Assembly: GCA_000432135.1 (NCBI GenBank)
Contig: HF990654.1
Span: 17,109 to 43,248 of the forward strand
Source of the DNA: Firmicutes bacterium CAG:124
Lineage (GTDB): Bacteria > Bacillota > Clostridia > Oscillospirales > Oscillospiraceae
Direction of reading: 5' to 3'
DNA: 26,140 bases
The notes beneath the pieces were generated by a model. It was not told the DNA's origin. It worked only from the letters and a program-made list of their open reading frames with translations, and did no database searches. Position 1 is the first letter of the stretch, and the number at the start of each line of letters is the position of its first letter. Made by a program: the position numbers and the translations under genes. This document shows, piece by piece, positions 1 through 8,094 of the stretch.

Positions 1-1
1 C

Positions 2-391
2 CCCCTCCCCGCCGTGAACCGCAAGGCGCTCACCTCGCTGGACGCATACGACAAGACCATCGTGCAGCTTGGCGCGGCGGGGCTGGTCATGGCACCGTAT
101 CTGGCGCTGACGGGCGGCTTCTCCGGTCTGCATCTGACGGCGCTGTCCGCCGGACTGATGCTTCTGGTGTCGCTGACGCATACGGCGATCCCCTATGCGA
201 TGTATTTCGGGGCCATGGTGCGCCTGCCGACGCAAACCGTCGCGCTCATGAGCTATCTCGACCCTATCACGGCCCTGATCCTCTCGGCCCTCGTTCTGCA
301 CGAGCCGCTCTCCCCTGCCGGTCTGGCCGGAGCCGTCTTGGTTCTCGGCTCTACGATCCTCAGCGAGCTCTGGGCCGGAAAGAAGCAGTAA
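2..391 (+). CDS. EamA/DMT-family transporter, C-terminal part (5' end outside window)
   Basis: The reading frame is open from base 2 to the TAA at 389-391 with no ribosome site at the internal GTG (14) , so this is the C-terminal portion of a gene that begins upstream. It encodes about four to five hydrophobic helices. The segment around SLTHTAIPYAMYFGAMVRLP followed by a conserved LDPITALILSALVLHEPLS stretch is characteristic of the second EamA repeat of drug/metabolite transporters, ending with a short basic tail. Family knowledge: such proteins export or import small metabolites across the cytoplasmic membrane; the substrate cannot be read from sequence. It converges on the nagA operon and shares its terminator. 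Confidence 0.85.
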   Translation, partial: PLPAVNRKALTSLDAYDKTIVQLGAAGLVMAPYLALTGGFSGLHLTALSAGLMLLVSLTHTAIPYAMYFGAMVRLPTQTVALMSYLDPITALILSALVLHEPLSPAGLAGAVLVLGSTILSELWAGKKQ

Positions 392-402
392 AATCACGAA
401 AC

Positions 403-440
403 GACCCCCGGACATACCTGACACGGTACGTCCGGGGGTC
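403..440. terminator. Bidirectional intrinsic terminator between convergent genes
   Basis: A perfect 11-bp stem (403-413 with 430-440) continues after one mismatch through four more pairs (415-418 with 425-428), leaving a 6-base loop. It lies 12 bases after the EamA stop and 7 bases after the nagA stop on the other strand. Moderately A/T-rich flanks lie on both sides, so it can end both transcripts. Confidence 0.8.
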
Positions 441-447
441 ATTGTAT

Positions 448-1575
448 TTACGGTTCCAGCAGGACGCCGGAGAGATAGACGGCTTTCCGGTTCAGCGCTT
501 CGTCACAGACGACGAAGTCGGCCAGCTTGCCGGGCGTGATCGAGCCGGTCTCGGCCTCGCGGCCAAGCTCCCTTGCGGGGACGAGCGTTGCGGAGAGGAT
601 GGCCTGCTCCTTCGGGATGCCGAATTCCACAGCCTTGCGCATACAGTCGTACAGATTCGTGGCCGAGCCTGCAATTGTGCCGTCGGCAAGACGTGCGACG
701 CTGTTTTTCAGGAACACATCCTGTCCGCCGAGCGTATACTGCCCATCCGGCATACCGCAGCAGCGCAGCGCGTCGGAAATGAGGCAAATCCTGCCCGGGA
801 AGAGCCTGAAGGCCATGCGCACGGCGCTGGGGTGGACGTGCTGGCCGTCGCAGATCAGCTCGGCAACCACAGCTTCGCGTTCGCTGCCCGCGCCGATGGG
901 GCCGGGCTTGCGGTGGTGGATGCCGGGCATGGCGTTGTACAGGTGCGTCAGATGGCTCGCGCCTGCGTCAAAGACGGCGGAAGCCTCTTCATACGTGCAG
1001 TCGGTGTGCGCGATGGAGACCGTGCAGAGCTTACTTGCAAGCTTCGTGAATTCCACCGCGCCGGGCAGCTCCGCAGCCACGTCCGCAATGCGGATGAGGC
1101 CCTCGGACACGTCATAAAGCCGTTTAAACGCGCCGAAATCCGGATTTTTCAGATACGCGCCGTTCTGCGCGCCCTTTTTCTTTTCGGAGAAGAACGGACC
1201 CTCCATCTGGATGCCAAGCAGGCGGGCGCAGCCCGTCGGCTGCTCGTTTCTGAGCCGGACAGCGGTCCGAAACGCCGTCTCCAGCACGTCATACGGCAGC
1301 GTCATGGACGCGGGCGCGAAGCCGGTCACGCCGTTTTGGGCAAGATAGCGTGCCATTTTGACAAGGCCGTCGTAATCGCCGTCGGAAAAATCCGCGCCGG
1401 AATTGCCGTGGTTATGCACGTCGATGAGGCCGGGAATGACATACTGATTTTCCAGATCAACGCCGTCCTCTGTGGGCACAGCGTTCAGAATTTCCGTAAA
1501 TTTTCCGTTTTCCACACGGAACGAGCCGTGCTGAAACTGTCCATCTACAAAGAGATTCGCGTTTTTGAACAGCAT
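448..1575 (-). CDS. nagA: N-acetylglucosamine-6-phosphate deacetylase
   Basis: Catalyses GlcNAc-6-P to GlcN-6-P plus acetate in the cytoplasm, feeding NagB. Amidohydrolase features are visible in order: the metal-binding IDVHNHG near the N-terminus, the MEGPFFSEKKKGAQNGAY substrate loop, AHTDCTYEE, SHLYNAM-like THLYNAMPGIHHRKPG, and the catalytic-Asp segment LISDALRCCGMPDG. The length (375 aa) is normal. Two in-frame ATGs lie 6 bases apart (1581 and 1575); the GGAGG at 1583-1587 is only one base from the first but seven from the second, so 1575 is chosen. It is the last gene of the operon and sits 2 bases after the ROK-like gene (or overlaps it by four if 1581 is used), suggesting translational coupling. 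Confidence 0.95.
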   Translation of the reverse strand: MLFKNANLFVDGQFQHGSFRVENGKFTEILNAVPTEDGVDLENQYVIPGLIDVHNHGNSGADFSDGDYDGLVKMARYLAQNGVTGFAPASMTLPYDVLETAFRTAVRLRNEQPTGCARLLGIQMEGPFFSEKKKGAQNGAYLKNPDFGAFKRLYDVSEGLIRIADVAAELPGAVEFTKLASKLCTVSIAHTDCTYEEASAVFDAGASHLTHLYNAMPGIHHRKPGPIGAGSEREAVVAELICDGQHVHPSAVRMAFRLFPGRICLISDALRCCGMPDGQYTLGGQDVFLKNSVARLADGTIAGSATNLYDCMRKAVEFGIPKEQAILSATLVPARELGREAETGSITPGKLADFVVCDEALNRKAVYLSGVLLEP

Positions 1576-1577
1576 CC

Positions 1578-2951
1578 TCATACCTCCGGCAGACTGGCCG
1601 CGGCCATGGACTGGCCGACGCGGCGGAAGTTTTCATCCGGCAGCATGACGCGGAGCTTCTGTGCCAGCGCCGGGTATTCTTCTTTCAGCACCCGCTGGCA
1701 CTCAGAGACGATCCGCTCTCCACCCACGCCGGAGGCCACGCGGCCCAGCACGATCAGGTTCCGGATGTCATAGAACCGTGCGTACAGGAAAAGCGTATGG
1801 GCGAGATACACGCCGATGGATTTGAAGATCTCCAGCGCATACGGCAGGCCCTGTTCGGCCAGCTTCTGCACTTCCTTGAGCTTCTCGGCAGGGGTCAGGC
1901 TCTCGGAAAGCGCGATTCCGGCGGCGGGGGCCAGCTTGGAAACTGCGTCCTGCGAGAAATACTTGCAGCCGACGCCGAGATCGCCCGACCACTCGTCACG
2001 CGTGGCGTTCTCGTTCAGATCGACCGGGGCAAAGGCCAGTTCACTGAACCAGCCGAGCAGATTGCTGTCGGCGTTCACGTAGCCGACCGCCTCGCTCGTG
2101 CCCATGGCAAGGCCCATGACGGAGCCTTCGCCGAGGCTCATGGAGCCTGCCAGCGCCGACACATCGCCGTCGTTGGCGACAACGATGGGCACGTCGCCGA
2201 TCTCTCGGGCCGCACGGTCGTAAACCGTCTTGACCTCCTCGCGGCGGGCGCGCGGGACCTTGATAAAGATGGAGGACACCATCGGCGCGTTGCCGATGAA
2301 CACGCCTGCGGACGACACGCCGATGCCGTCCACGCGGGGCAGTTTGGACGCCGCCGTTTTGAACGCGGCAACGATGCCGTCATACTGGTACTGCGGGTCC
2401 TCGCTCGTCTTGGGATGCCAGACGACCTCCTCGGAGTAGACCGTCTTGCCGTCTATGACAGCAGACACCTTGCGGTCGGAGCCGCCCGCGTCAAAGCCGA
2501 TGCGGCAGCCGTTCGTATGGCCGCCGACCTTTCTGGTCTGCTCGTGCGCCTGCGGAAAGCCCGCCTCGTCCGCGAGGACGATCTCAAACGGGCGCTCGTA
2601 CACGTCCTGCATGAAACCGACGTCGAACTCGCGCTTCCCGCCCGCGCGGTACTCGTCCTGCATACGCTTTGCAATCGCGTCGTCGCCGCAGAGGTACACG
2701 CGCCAGCCGCCGACACTCCACAGGAGCATCTTGACGCAGCGCTCAGCATAACGGTAGTTTGCCTCGGCGAATGCAGGGCCGCGCAGCTTCGTCTCGTATA
2801 CGGTCATAAGACCGTTTTCACGCTCGACCGCGATTTTGAACGGGCGCTCCGCGCCTTTTTCATATGCGCTGGCCCAGACGCCGAAGGGAATAAACGCGCG
2901 GTCCAGCGCGGGCAGATTCCTGATCTGGTATTCAATGCCTAAATACTGCAT
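1578..2951 (-). CDS. ROK-like sugar kinase with extended N-terminus
   Basis: 457 residues in two parts. Residues about 150-457 form an actin-like kinase fold: the phosphate-1 motif FDAGGSDRK (153-161), the catalytic region ANDGDVSALAG with N260-D261, the phosphate-2 segment LAMGTSEAVGY (281-291) and a C-terminal helix with LGRVASGVGG. Residues 1-148 are not recognised. The zinc motif usual in ROK proteins (CGxxGCxE) is not visible. By context it is inferred to phosphorylate N-acetylglucosamine or a related amino sugar with ATP to give the 6-phosphate that NagA uses. It starts 8 bases after nagB, with AAGGA overlapping the nagB stop. Other possibilities are a kinase for a different hexose, or a ROK-type regulator that lost DNA binding; no helix-turn-helix is evident at the N-terminus. 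Confidence 0.8.
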   Translation of the reverse strand: MQYLGIEYQIRNLPALDRAFIPFGVWASAYEKGAERPFKIAVERENGLMTVYETKLRGPAFAEANYRYAERCVKMLLWSVGGWRVYLCGDDAIAKRMQDEYRAGGKREFDVGFMQDVYERPFEIVLADEAGFPQAHEQTRKVGGHTNGCRIGFDAGGSDRKVSAVIDGKTVYSEEVVWHPKTSEDPQYQYDGIVAAFKTAASKLPRVDGIGVSSAGVFIGNAPMVSSIFIKVPRARREEVKTVYDRAAREIGDVPIVVANDGDVSALAGSMSLGEGSVMGLAMGTSEAVGYVNADSNLLGWFSELAFAPVDLNENATRDEWSGDLGVGCKYFSQDAVSKLAPAAGIALSESLTPAEKLKEVQKLAEQGLPYALEIFKSIGVYLAHTLFLYARFYDIRNLIVLGRVASGVGGERIVSECQRVLKEEYPALAQKLRVMLPDENFRRVGQSMAAASLPEV

Positions 2952-2959
2952 AGCTGTCC

Positions 2960-3700
2960 TTACTGCGGCATTCTGGCTGCCGCTGCCTCGTCGCAGATGA
3001 GCGTCACATCGGGATGGAACTGCAGGATGGAGCCGGGAACCTCCGGCGTGACCGGCCCGAAGAAGACCTTATAGAGAATGTCGGCCTTGTCCGCGCCCGT
3101 GATGACCATGACGATCTTCTTCGCGGCCATGACTGTGCCGACGCCCATGGTGATGGCGGCTGTCGGGACCTCGTCGACGGAGTTGAAGAAGCGCTTGTTC
3201 GCTTCGCGGGTCATGTCCGTCAGCTGAACCTCATGGGTCATGACGGGGAAATGGTCGCACGGCTCGTTGAAGCCGATGTGGCCGTCGTGGCCGATGCCGA
3301 GCAGCTGGATATCCACGCCGCCCCAGTCCTCGATCTTCCGCTCATACGCCTCGCACATGGCGGGGATATCAGCGGCAAGGCCGTCTGGAACGATGGTGTT
3401 CTCAGGCTTGATGGAGATATGGTCAAACAGATTTTCCTGCATGAACCGGCGGTAGCTCTGCGGATGGTCGGGGGCAAGGCCCTTGTACTCGTCCAGATTG
3501 GCCGAGCGCACACGGCTGAAATCGATCAGACCGGCCTGTTCGCGGGCGATCAGCTCGCGGTACAGCGGCAGCGGGGTCGAGCCGGTCGCAAGGCCGATGA
3601 CGCAGGCAGGCTTGGCATGGATGACGGCTTCAAATTCGTCGGCAGCGGCCTTGCCCATTTCTTCCGGGGTCTTTACTTTGATGATATTCAGGTGCAGCAT
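2960..3700 (-). CDS. nagB: Glucosamine-6-phosphate deaminase
   Basis: Converts glucosamine-6-phosphate to fructose-6-phosphate and ammonia, the step that moves amino sugars into glycolysis. Family motifs are clear: GLATGSTPLPLYREL (36-50) for phosphate binding, NLDEYKGL (68-75) with the catalytic Asp70, and LLGIGHDGHIGFNEP (133-147) with the His141 general acid region. The 246-aa length is that of the short bacterial NagB enzymes. The ATG at 3700 is preceded by AAGGAG inside the last codons of the nahK-like gene, three bases upstream, so the two are probably coupled. The short form lacks the C-terminal allosteric extension of the E. coli enzyme. Confidence 0.96.
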   Translation of the reverse strand: MLHLNIIKVKTPEEMGKAAADEFEAVIHAKPACVIGLATGSTPLPLYRELIAREQAGLIDFSRVRSANLDEYKGLAPDHPQSYRRFMQENLFDHISIKPENTIVPDGLAADIPAMCEAYERKIEDWGGVDIQLLGIGHDGHIGFNEPCDHFPVMTHEVQLTDMTREANKRFFNSVDEVPTAAITMGVGTVMAAKKIVMVITGADKADILYKVFFGPVTPEVPGSILQFHPDVTLICDEAAAARMPQ

Positions 3701-3703
3701 AAT

Positions 3704-4783
3704 TTATCTCTCCTTATTTGCTTCTTCAGCAACGATTTTCTGCATTTCGTTCCATTTTTTCTCCATATCCGCGACCAGCCTGAACTGCGTGCGGGCACGG
3801 TCGAGGTTCTGGCCGTCGCGGTGGACGGCAAAATAGTGGTCGCCGTCGAGATAGTCCGTCAGGAAACGGACGCCGCATTCCATCGTCATGGTCTTCGCGC
3901 CAAGCGGAAGCAGCTCAAGCTCCTTCTGCGTTAGGCCCGGGCAGGAGCGGACATAGCCGCGTGTGAAGACGCGGAAGCGCTCGAGGCTCATTTCCATTCT
4001 GGACAGATCACGCTCGTCCTCCGCGGCGGTCGCCGCGCCGAAGCGGATGGAGTCGCCGAAGTCATAGAGGCTGGAGCCGGGCATGACCGTATCGAGGTCG
4101 ATGACGCACAGGGCCTTGCGCGTCTTTGCGTCGAGCAGAACGTTATTGAGCTTCGTGTCGTTGTGCGTGACGCGCAGCGGCAGCTCGCCGGCCTTCAGCG
4201 CGGTTTGCAGCGCCGCCATTTCAGACTGCCGGGCAAGCGCAAATTCGATCTCGGGCTGAACCTGCGCCGCCCGGCGCATGGGGTCGCGCTCCAGTGTCTC
4301 AAGGAACGCGCGGTAGCGGTCAGGGGTGTTGTGGAAATTCGGGATCGTCTCATGGAGCTTTTCTGCCGGGAATTCCGCCAGAAGCTGCTGGAACGTGCCG
4401 AAGCCGACGGCACTCTGGTAAAAATCCTCGTCCGTTTCCGGCTGCTGGAGGCAGATCGTGTCCTCCACAAAGTCATACACGCGCCAATAGCCCTCCTGCG
4501 CGTGCAGATAGCTTGCGCCGTCCGCCGTTTTGACCAGTGTCAGGACGCTGCGCGGGTCGTCTGTTTTTGTGCGCAGGAATTCCGTGACGGACGTGATGTT
4601 CTCCATCAGACCGGCCACGTCGCAGAACGTGTGATGATTGATCTTTTGCAGAATATAGCGGCGGCCGCTGGCCGTCACGGCCAGATACGTCGCGTTGATA
4701 TGCCCGCAGCCATACGGCTCGCAGGAGACAGGCTCCGCGTCCAGGCGGAAGCCGCGCAGAATTTCAAACAGCGCTTCGCTCAT
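3704..4783 (-). CDS. nahK: APH-fold kinase, N-acetylhexosamine 1-kinase (NahK)-like
   Basis: A 359-residue aminoglycoside-phosphotransferase-fold kinase. Visible motifs are the nucleotide-binding RRYILQKINHHTF (41-53), the catalytic loop VTHNDTKLNNVLLD (205-218, Asp209) and the magnesium motif CVIDLDTVMPG (226-236, Asp231) followed by YDFGDSIRFGA. The length and this exact motif wording fit the NahK/LnpB group of bifidobacteria, which phosphorylate GlcNAc or GalNAc at C1 in mucin and milk-sugar salvage. The frame is open further upstream, but AAGGAG seven bases before the ATG at 4783 decides the start. It heads the operon nahK > nagB > ROK > nagA. The substrate is inferred; no lacto-N-biose phosphorylase is present here. 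Confidence 0.85.
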   Translation of the reverse strand: MSEALFEILRGFRLDAEPVSCEPYGCGHINATYLAVTASGRRYILQKINHHTFCDVAGLMENITSVTEFLRTKTDDPRSVLTLVKTADGASYLHAQEGYWRVYDFVEDTICLQQPETDEDFYQSAVGFGTFQQLLAEFPAEKLHETIPNFHNTPDRYRAFLETLERDPMRRAAQVQPEIEFALARQSEMAALQTALKAGELPLRVTHNDTKLNNVLLDAKTRKALCVIDLDTVMPGSSLYDFGDSIRFGAATAAEDERDLSRMEMSLERFRVFTRGYVRSCPGLTQKELELLPLGAKTMTMECGVRFLTDYLDGDHYFAVHRDGQNLDRARTQFRLVADMEKKWNEMQKIVAEEANKER

Positions 4784-4949
4784 CTCATTGCTCCTTTTTC
4801 GTCTTTTCTCCATCTTATCCTCCCCCGCTGCGGAAGACAACAGGTTTTTCAGATTTGTGCAGGATCTGATAAAATTCAGGCAGAATTTGAAAAAACAGTT
4901 GTCTGCGGTGCGAAATTGTGGTAAAAAGGATACAAAGGAGGCGGTCGTT
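4784..4949. promoter_or_regulatory. Divergent control region with large inverted repeat (araC-type gene / amino-sugar operon)
   Basis: This 166-bp gap separates the divergent nahK-like and AraC-type genes, so it must hold both promoters. Two arms of about 22 bp form an imperfect inverted repeat: 4835-4856 and 4883-4904, sharing AGACAAC and TTTTTCA blocks, with 26 bp between them. The arrangement suits a dimeric regulator such as the neighbouring AraC protein. A weak plus-strand promoter may lie at TTTCAG (4847-4852), 17 bp, TAAAAT (4870-4875). I could not find a convincing minus-strand promoter, which would fit an operon needing activation. Confidence 0.55.
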
Positions 4950-6134
4950 TTGCAGATCAAAAATCTTTCCGCCGCACAGGTGCAGCCGTTCGGCGAGATC
5001 CTTTCCGCAGAATCGGAGCTGCTGCCCCCCTGCGCCGAGCGCTGGCAGATCCGGCCCGGCGCGGACGTCAGGGAGCTGCGCGCGGACGGGCCGGTCGTGC
5101 TGGACTATGTTTCGGGTATGCCGCTGCTGGTGATCTATGAGAAGGACGCGCGGAGCGTCTATTATCTCGACCGGGTGCTTGCGCTGCGGCCGGGCGTGCG
5201 GTTTTCCATCGCGGCGCTCGGCAGCGGCTGCGAGGTCGACTGCCGCGCGCGGCAGCCGGGACTCGTGCAGCTGCTCGCGTGCCACCCGGCGGAGGAATTC
5301 TCCGGCACGGGAAGCGAACTGAAGCTGGAGCGGCTTTACACATTTTTTTATCAGGAGTGCGCCAGCGATTTTTATTTTCGCGGCGAACAGCACGAGGCGT
5401 TTGAGCTGGTCTATGTCGACCGGGGTGAGCTGCACAATCTGGCCGGAGGCGCGGATGTGCTGCTGCGGCAGCAGCAGCTGATGCTCATCGGACGGAACGT
5501 CTGGCATATGCAGTACGCCGACCGGCCGGTCAGCTTCCTGACCGTCTCGTTCCGCGCGGCGGAGCTTCCCTGCTCACGCCTGACCGGGCGGGCGCTCAGC
5601 TTAACGGCCCGGCAGATCGGGCTTGTCCGGCAGATGCTGGAGGCGCACGGCGCGGAGAGCTACGCATACGACTGCGTGGAGAGCCTTCTGAAGCTGCTGC
5701 TGGCCGATCTGCTGCGCGGTCTGGACCGGCAGCCGTCCGCCGACGCCGCGCAGCCCCTGCCCGCGACCAGCCACCCCGAGCGCCGCATCGTCCTGCCCGC
5801 GCCCAGCCACACCGAGCGCCGCATCGTCGACCGCCTTGTCCAGCTCATCTCCGCGCGGGCCGGGGAAAAGCTCAGCCTGCAGGCGCTTGCCGACGAGGCG
5901 CACATCAGCACGACATATCTGCACCGCCTGTTCCGCTCTCAGCTCGGTATCTCGCCGGGGGCGTATATCGCAAAGATCCGGATCGAGGAAAGCAAGCTCC
6001 TGCTGCGCGGCGGAGCGCTGTCCATGGGCGAGATCGCAAAAAAGCTCGGCTTTTCCAGCCAGCAGCACTTTTCCCGTCAGTTCCGCACCGTCACGGGTAT
6101 GACGCCGTCCGAATACGTGCGCAGCCTGCGCTGA
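4950..6134 (+). CDS. AraC-family transcriptional regulator with cupin N-terminal region
   Basis: The start is TTG at 4950, set by AAAGGAGG eight bases upstream; the frame is open earlier without a ribosome site. The product is 394 aa. Residues 1-115 look like a small beta-barrel (VQPFGEIL opening is reminiscent of ureidoglycolate-lyase-like cupins, uncertain). Residues about 130-200 resemble the AraC sugar-binding cupin (FELVYVDRGELHNL, then LIGRNVWHMQYADRPV). Residues 294-394 are a textbook two-HTH AraC domain (LADEAHISTTYLHRLFRSQ, then IAKKLGFSSQQHFSRQFR). The linker holds a 12-residue tandem duplication. Divergent placement suggests it activates the nahK-nagB-ROK-nagA operon in response to an amino sugar or phosphosugar; the ligand is inferred. 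Confidence 0.9.
   Translation: MQIKNLSAAQVQPFGEILSAESELLPPCAERWQIRPGADVRELRADGPVVLDYVSGMPLLVIYEKDARSVYYLDRVLALRPGVRFSIAALGSGCEVDCRARQPGLVQLLACHPAEEFSGTGSELKLERLYTFFYQECASDFYFRGEQHEAFELVYVDRGELHNLAGGADVLLRQQQLMLIGRNVWHMQYADRPVSFLTVSFRAAELPCSRLTGRALSLTARQIGLVRQMLEAHGAESYAYDCVESLLKLLLADLLRGLDRQPSADAAQPLPATSHPERRIVLPAPSHTERRIVDRLVQLISARAGEKLSLQALADEAHISTTYLHRLFRSQLGISPGAYIAKIRIEESKLLLRGGALSMGEIAKKLGFSSQQHFSRQFRTVTGMTPSEYVRSLR
5757..5828 (+). repeat. 36-bp tandem duplication inside the AraC-type gene
   Basis: Two adjacent 36-bp units (5757-5792 and 5793-5828) differ at only two positions. They encode LPATSHPERRIV and LPAPSHTERRIV at residues 270-293, in the linker between the sensor region and the DNA-binding domain. 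The near identity points to a recent in-frame slippage duplication that lengthens the linker. Confidence 0.85.
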
Positions 6135-6173
6135 CAGGCGGGGACGCGTTGCGCAGATCGCCGGATTTAACTG

Positions 6174-6202
6174 TTGTTTTTTTCTGTGCAGCGCGGCATA
6201 AT
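6174..6202 (+). promoter_or_regulatory. Candidate promoter of the DUF308 gene
   Basis: TTGTTT (6174-6179), 17 bp, CATAAT (6197-6202), followed by a very A/T-rich stretch. The minus 10 matches consensus in 5 of 6 positions, the minus 35 only in 3 of 6. Confidence 0.4.
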
Positions 6203-6237
6203 ACATTATATATTATATTGGAAAGGGAGTTCTTTTT

Positions 6238-6837
6238 ATGGAATCCATCCGTGGGTATTTCAAAGCGCTCAAGTGGCGCAGTCTGATCGTCGCGTTTTCG
6301 GCGATTTTGCTGGGTCTTCTGTTCATCCTGACACCGCAGGCGTCGGCGGACGTGATCTGCTACGTGGCTGGCATTTTGCTGCTGGCCTCCGGCATTGCGG
6401 CGGTCATTTCGTATCTGGCCTCCGGGCGGCTGTTCGGGTCGTATGCGCTGGTGTCGGGCATCGTGCTGCTGGTGTGCGGCGTGTTCTGCCTGCTGCGGCC
6501 GGAGATCATTCAGGGCCTGCTGACGGTGCTGTTCGGCGTGTTCCTCGTCATTGACGGCATGATGACGCTGCAGGACGGCGTGGACTGCGCGCGGGCGCGG
6601 CTTGCAGGCTGGTGGGTCCCGGCGCTGCTGGGCGCGGTCACGATCGCGCTGGGCTGCGTGGTGCTGTTCGGCAAATTCGACTCCATCATGCTGCTGGCCG
6701 GGATCTCGCTGATCGCAGACGGCGTGTTCGATCTCATTGTGACCCTCGCCTTCTCCAAGCGCATCCGCACCGCGCGGGAAAAACTGCGCATCTACGCAAA
6801 CGGTCCCATCATCGACTCGGAAAAGGTCGACGACTGA
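6238..6837 (+). CDS. DUF308/HdeD-family membrane protein
   Basis: 199 residues, mostly hydrophobic, with about six membrane helices separated by short polar turns, a short cytoplasmic N-terminus (MESIRGYFKALKWRS) and a charged C-terminal tail. Repeated GILLLASGIAAV-, SGIVLLVCGVFCLLRPE- and GVFLVIDGMMTLQDGV-type segments are the hallmark of the HdeD/DUF308 short repeat. HdeD in enterobacteria is linked to acid resistance, but in Clostridia the role is unknown. AAAGGGAG nine bases before the ATG at 6238 supports the start. It is a single-gene unit between the AraC-type regulator and the nucleoside operon, each with its own promoter; no clear terminator follows it. Confidence 0.85.
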   Translation: MESIRGYFKALKWRSLIVAFSAILLGLLFILTPQASADVICYVAGILLLASGIAAVISYLASGRLFGSYALVSGIVLLVCGVFCLLRPEIIQGLLTVLFGVFLVIDGMMTLQDGVDCARARLAGWWVPALLGAVTIALGCVVLFGKFDSIMLLAGISLIADGVFDLIVTLAFSKRIRTAREKLRIYANGPIIDSEKVDD

Positions 6838-6904
6838 CCGCGGCATGAGTGCCAAAAAAATTTAAGGACAGATAAATATTTTTTGTTTTCCCCGTGCGGA
6901 ATGC

Positions 6905-6933
6905 TTGACACCGCTCTGTCAATCCTGTACAAT
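6905..6933 (+). promoter_or_regulatory. Strong sigma-A-type promoter of the nucleoside transport operon
   Basis: TTGACA (6905-6910), exactly 17 bp, TACAAT (6928-6933). The expected transcript start near 6940 leaves a leader of about 50 bases before the ATG at 6991, too short for a typical purine riboswitch, and no guanine-riboswitch core is seen. Confidence 0.8.
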
Positions 6934-6990
6934 GATCATGGGGATTTTGTCCCCGCAATCATACAGATTGAACATGATGGAGGAACAAAC

Positions 6991-8094
6991 ATGAAAAAGA
7001 TCATCGCATTGCTGCTCGCAGCAATCATGGTTCTCGGTCTGGCGGCCTGCGCTTCCAAGACGGAGAACACAGAAGCCTCTGACGTCAAGAACGTCGTCTA
7101 CATCGTCAACGGCAACCTGGGCGACAAGTCCTTCTTCGACTCCGCACAGGCCGGCATCGACGAGCTGGTCAAGGCAGGCCGCATCACCTGCAAGACCATC
7201 GAGCTCGGCGGCACCGACGAAGACCAGCCGAAGTGGCTGTCCACGCTGTACGACGTTTCCCAGTCCGGCGAGTATGACCTCGTCATCTGCGGCACCTATC
7301 AGATGCCCGACTACCTGAAGGAAGTCGCCACCAAGTATCCCGATCAGCTCTATCTGATCTTCGACGACAACACCTATGCCGGCAACAACTCCAACGTCGT
7401 CAACATCACCTACAAGCAGAACGACATGGGCTATCTGGTCGGCACCTTCGCCGCCTGCATGACCACGGACACCAGCGTTGCCAACATCAACGAGGACGCG
7501 GTCATCGGCTTCGTCGGCGGCGTTGATTCCCCGGTTATCAACGACTTCCTGACCGGCTTCATTGAGGGCGCACAGGCTGTCAACCCTGACATCAAGGTCG
7601 ACACCCGCTACACCAACGACTATGTCGATACCGCAATCGCCAAGGAGTTCGGCTACTCCATGATCAACGACAACAAGTGCGACATCATCTGGGGCGTTGC
7701 CGGCAACGCGGGCAACGGCGCGGCTGAGGCTGCTCTGGACACCGGCAAGGCATGGTTCATCGGCGTCGACTCCGACCAGGAGCTGACCTTCTCCTCCGAC
7801 CTGGCAGCGCTGACGCTGACCTCCGGTCTGAAGAACATCGGCAACTCCATCGTCTGGATCTTCGACCAGTGGGATGCCGGTAAGACTTACTGGGGCAGCG
7901 AAGTCCAGCTCGGCCTCGCAGAGGGCGGCGTCGGCATCGTGACCGACAAGAACTACGACAAGTACGCCTCTGCCGACACCAAGGCCGCCGTTGAGGCTGC
8001 TCAGAAGGGCATCATGGACGGCAGCATCAAGGTCGACACCGCGTTCGACGCCAACTTCGACCTCGCCGCTCTGCGCGACTCTGTCAGACCGTAA
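6991..8094 (+). CDS. BMP-family nucleoside-binding lipoprotein (ABC transporter substrate-binding protein)
   Basis: 367 residues with a lipoprotein signal peptide: basic MKK, hydrophobic core, lipobox LAAC with Cys20 as the lipid anchor. The mature part has the PnrA/TmpC/BmpA signature: VYIVNGNLGDKSFFDSAQAG, DLVICGTYQMPDYLKEVA, MGYLVGTFAACM, IGFVGGVDSPVINDFLTGF and IIWGVAGNAGNGAAEAA, GVDSDQE. Family members capture purine nucleosides outside the membrane and hand them to the YufOPQ/NupABC type permease. The open frame begins earlier, but GGAGG seven bases before the ATG at 6991 and the signal peptide fix the start. It heads the operon and is followed by two palindromes that may cut downstream transcription, giving an excess of binding protein. 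Confidence 0.95.
   Translation: MKKIIALLLAAIMVLGLAACASKTENTEASDVKNVVYIVNGNLGDKSFFDSAQAGIDELVKAGRITCKTIELGGTDEDQPKWLSTLYDVSQSGEYDLVICGTYQMPDYLKEVATKYPDQLYLIFDDNTYAGNNSNVVNITYKQNDMGYLVGTFAACMTTDTSVANINEDAVIGFVGGVDSPVINDFLTGFIEGAQAVNPDIKVDTRYTNDYVDTAIAKEFGYSMINDNKCDIIWGVAGNAGNGAAEAALDTGKAWFIGVDSDQELTFSSDLAALTLTSGLKNIGNSIVWIFDQWDAGKTYWGSEVQLGLAEGGVGIVTDKNYDKYASADTKAAVEAAQKGIMDGSIKVDTAFDANFDLAALRDSVRP

Noticed and set aside
1797..3934. Plus-strand open frames opposite the ROK-like and nagB genes
   Set aside because: No motifs or ribosome sites; explained by the coding bias of the real genes on the minus strand.
6933..6990. Purine riboswitch before the nucleoside transport operon
   Set aside because: The leader is only about 50 bases and lacks the conserved purine-riboswitch loops and any terminator stem.
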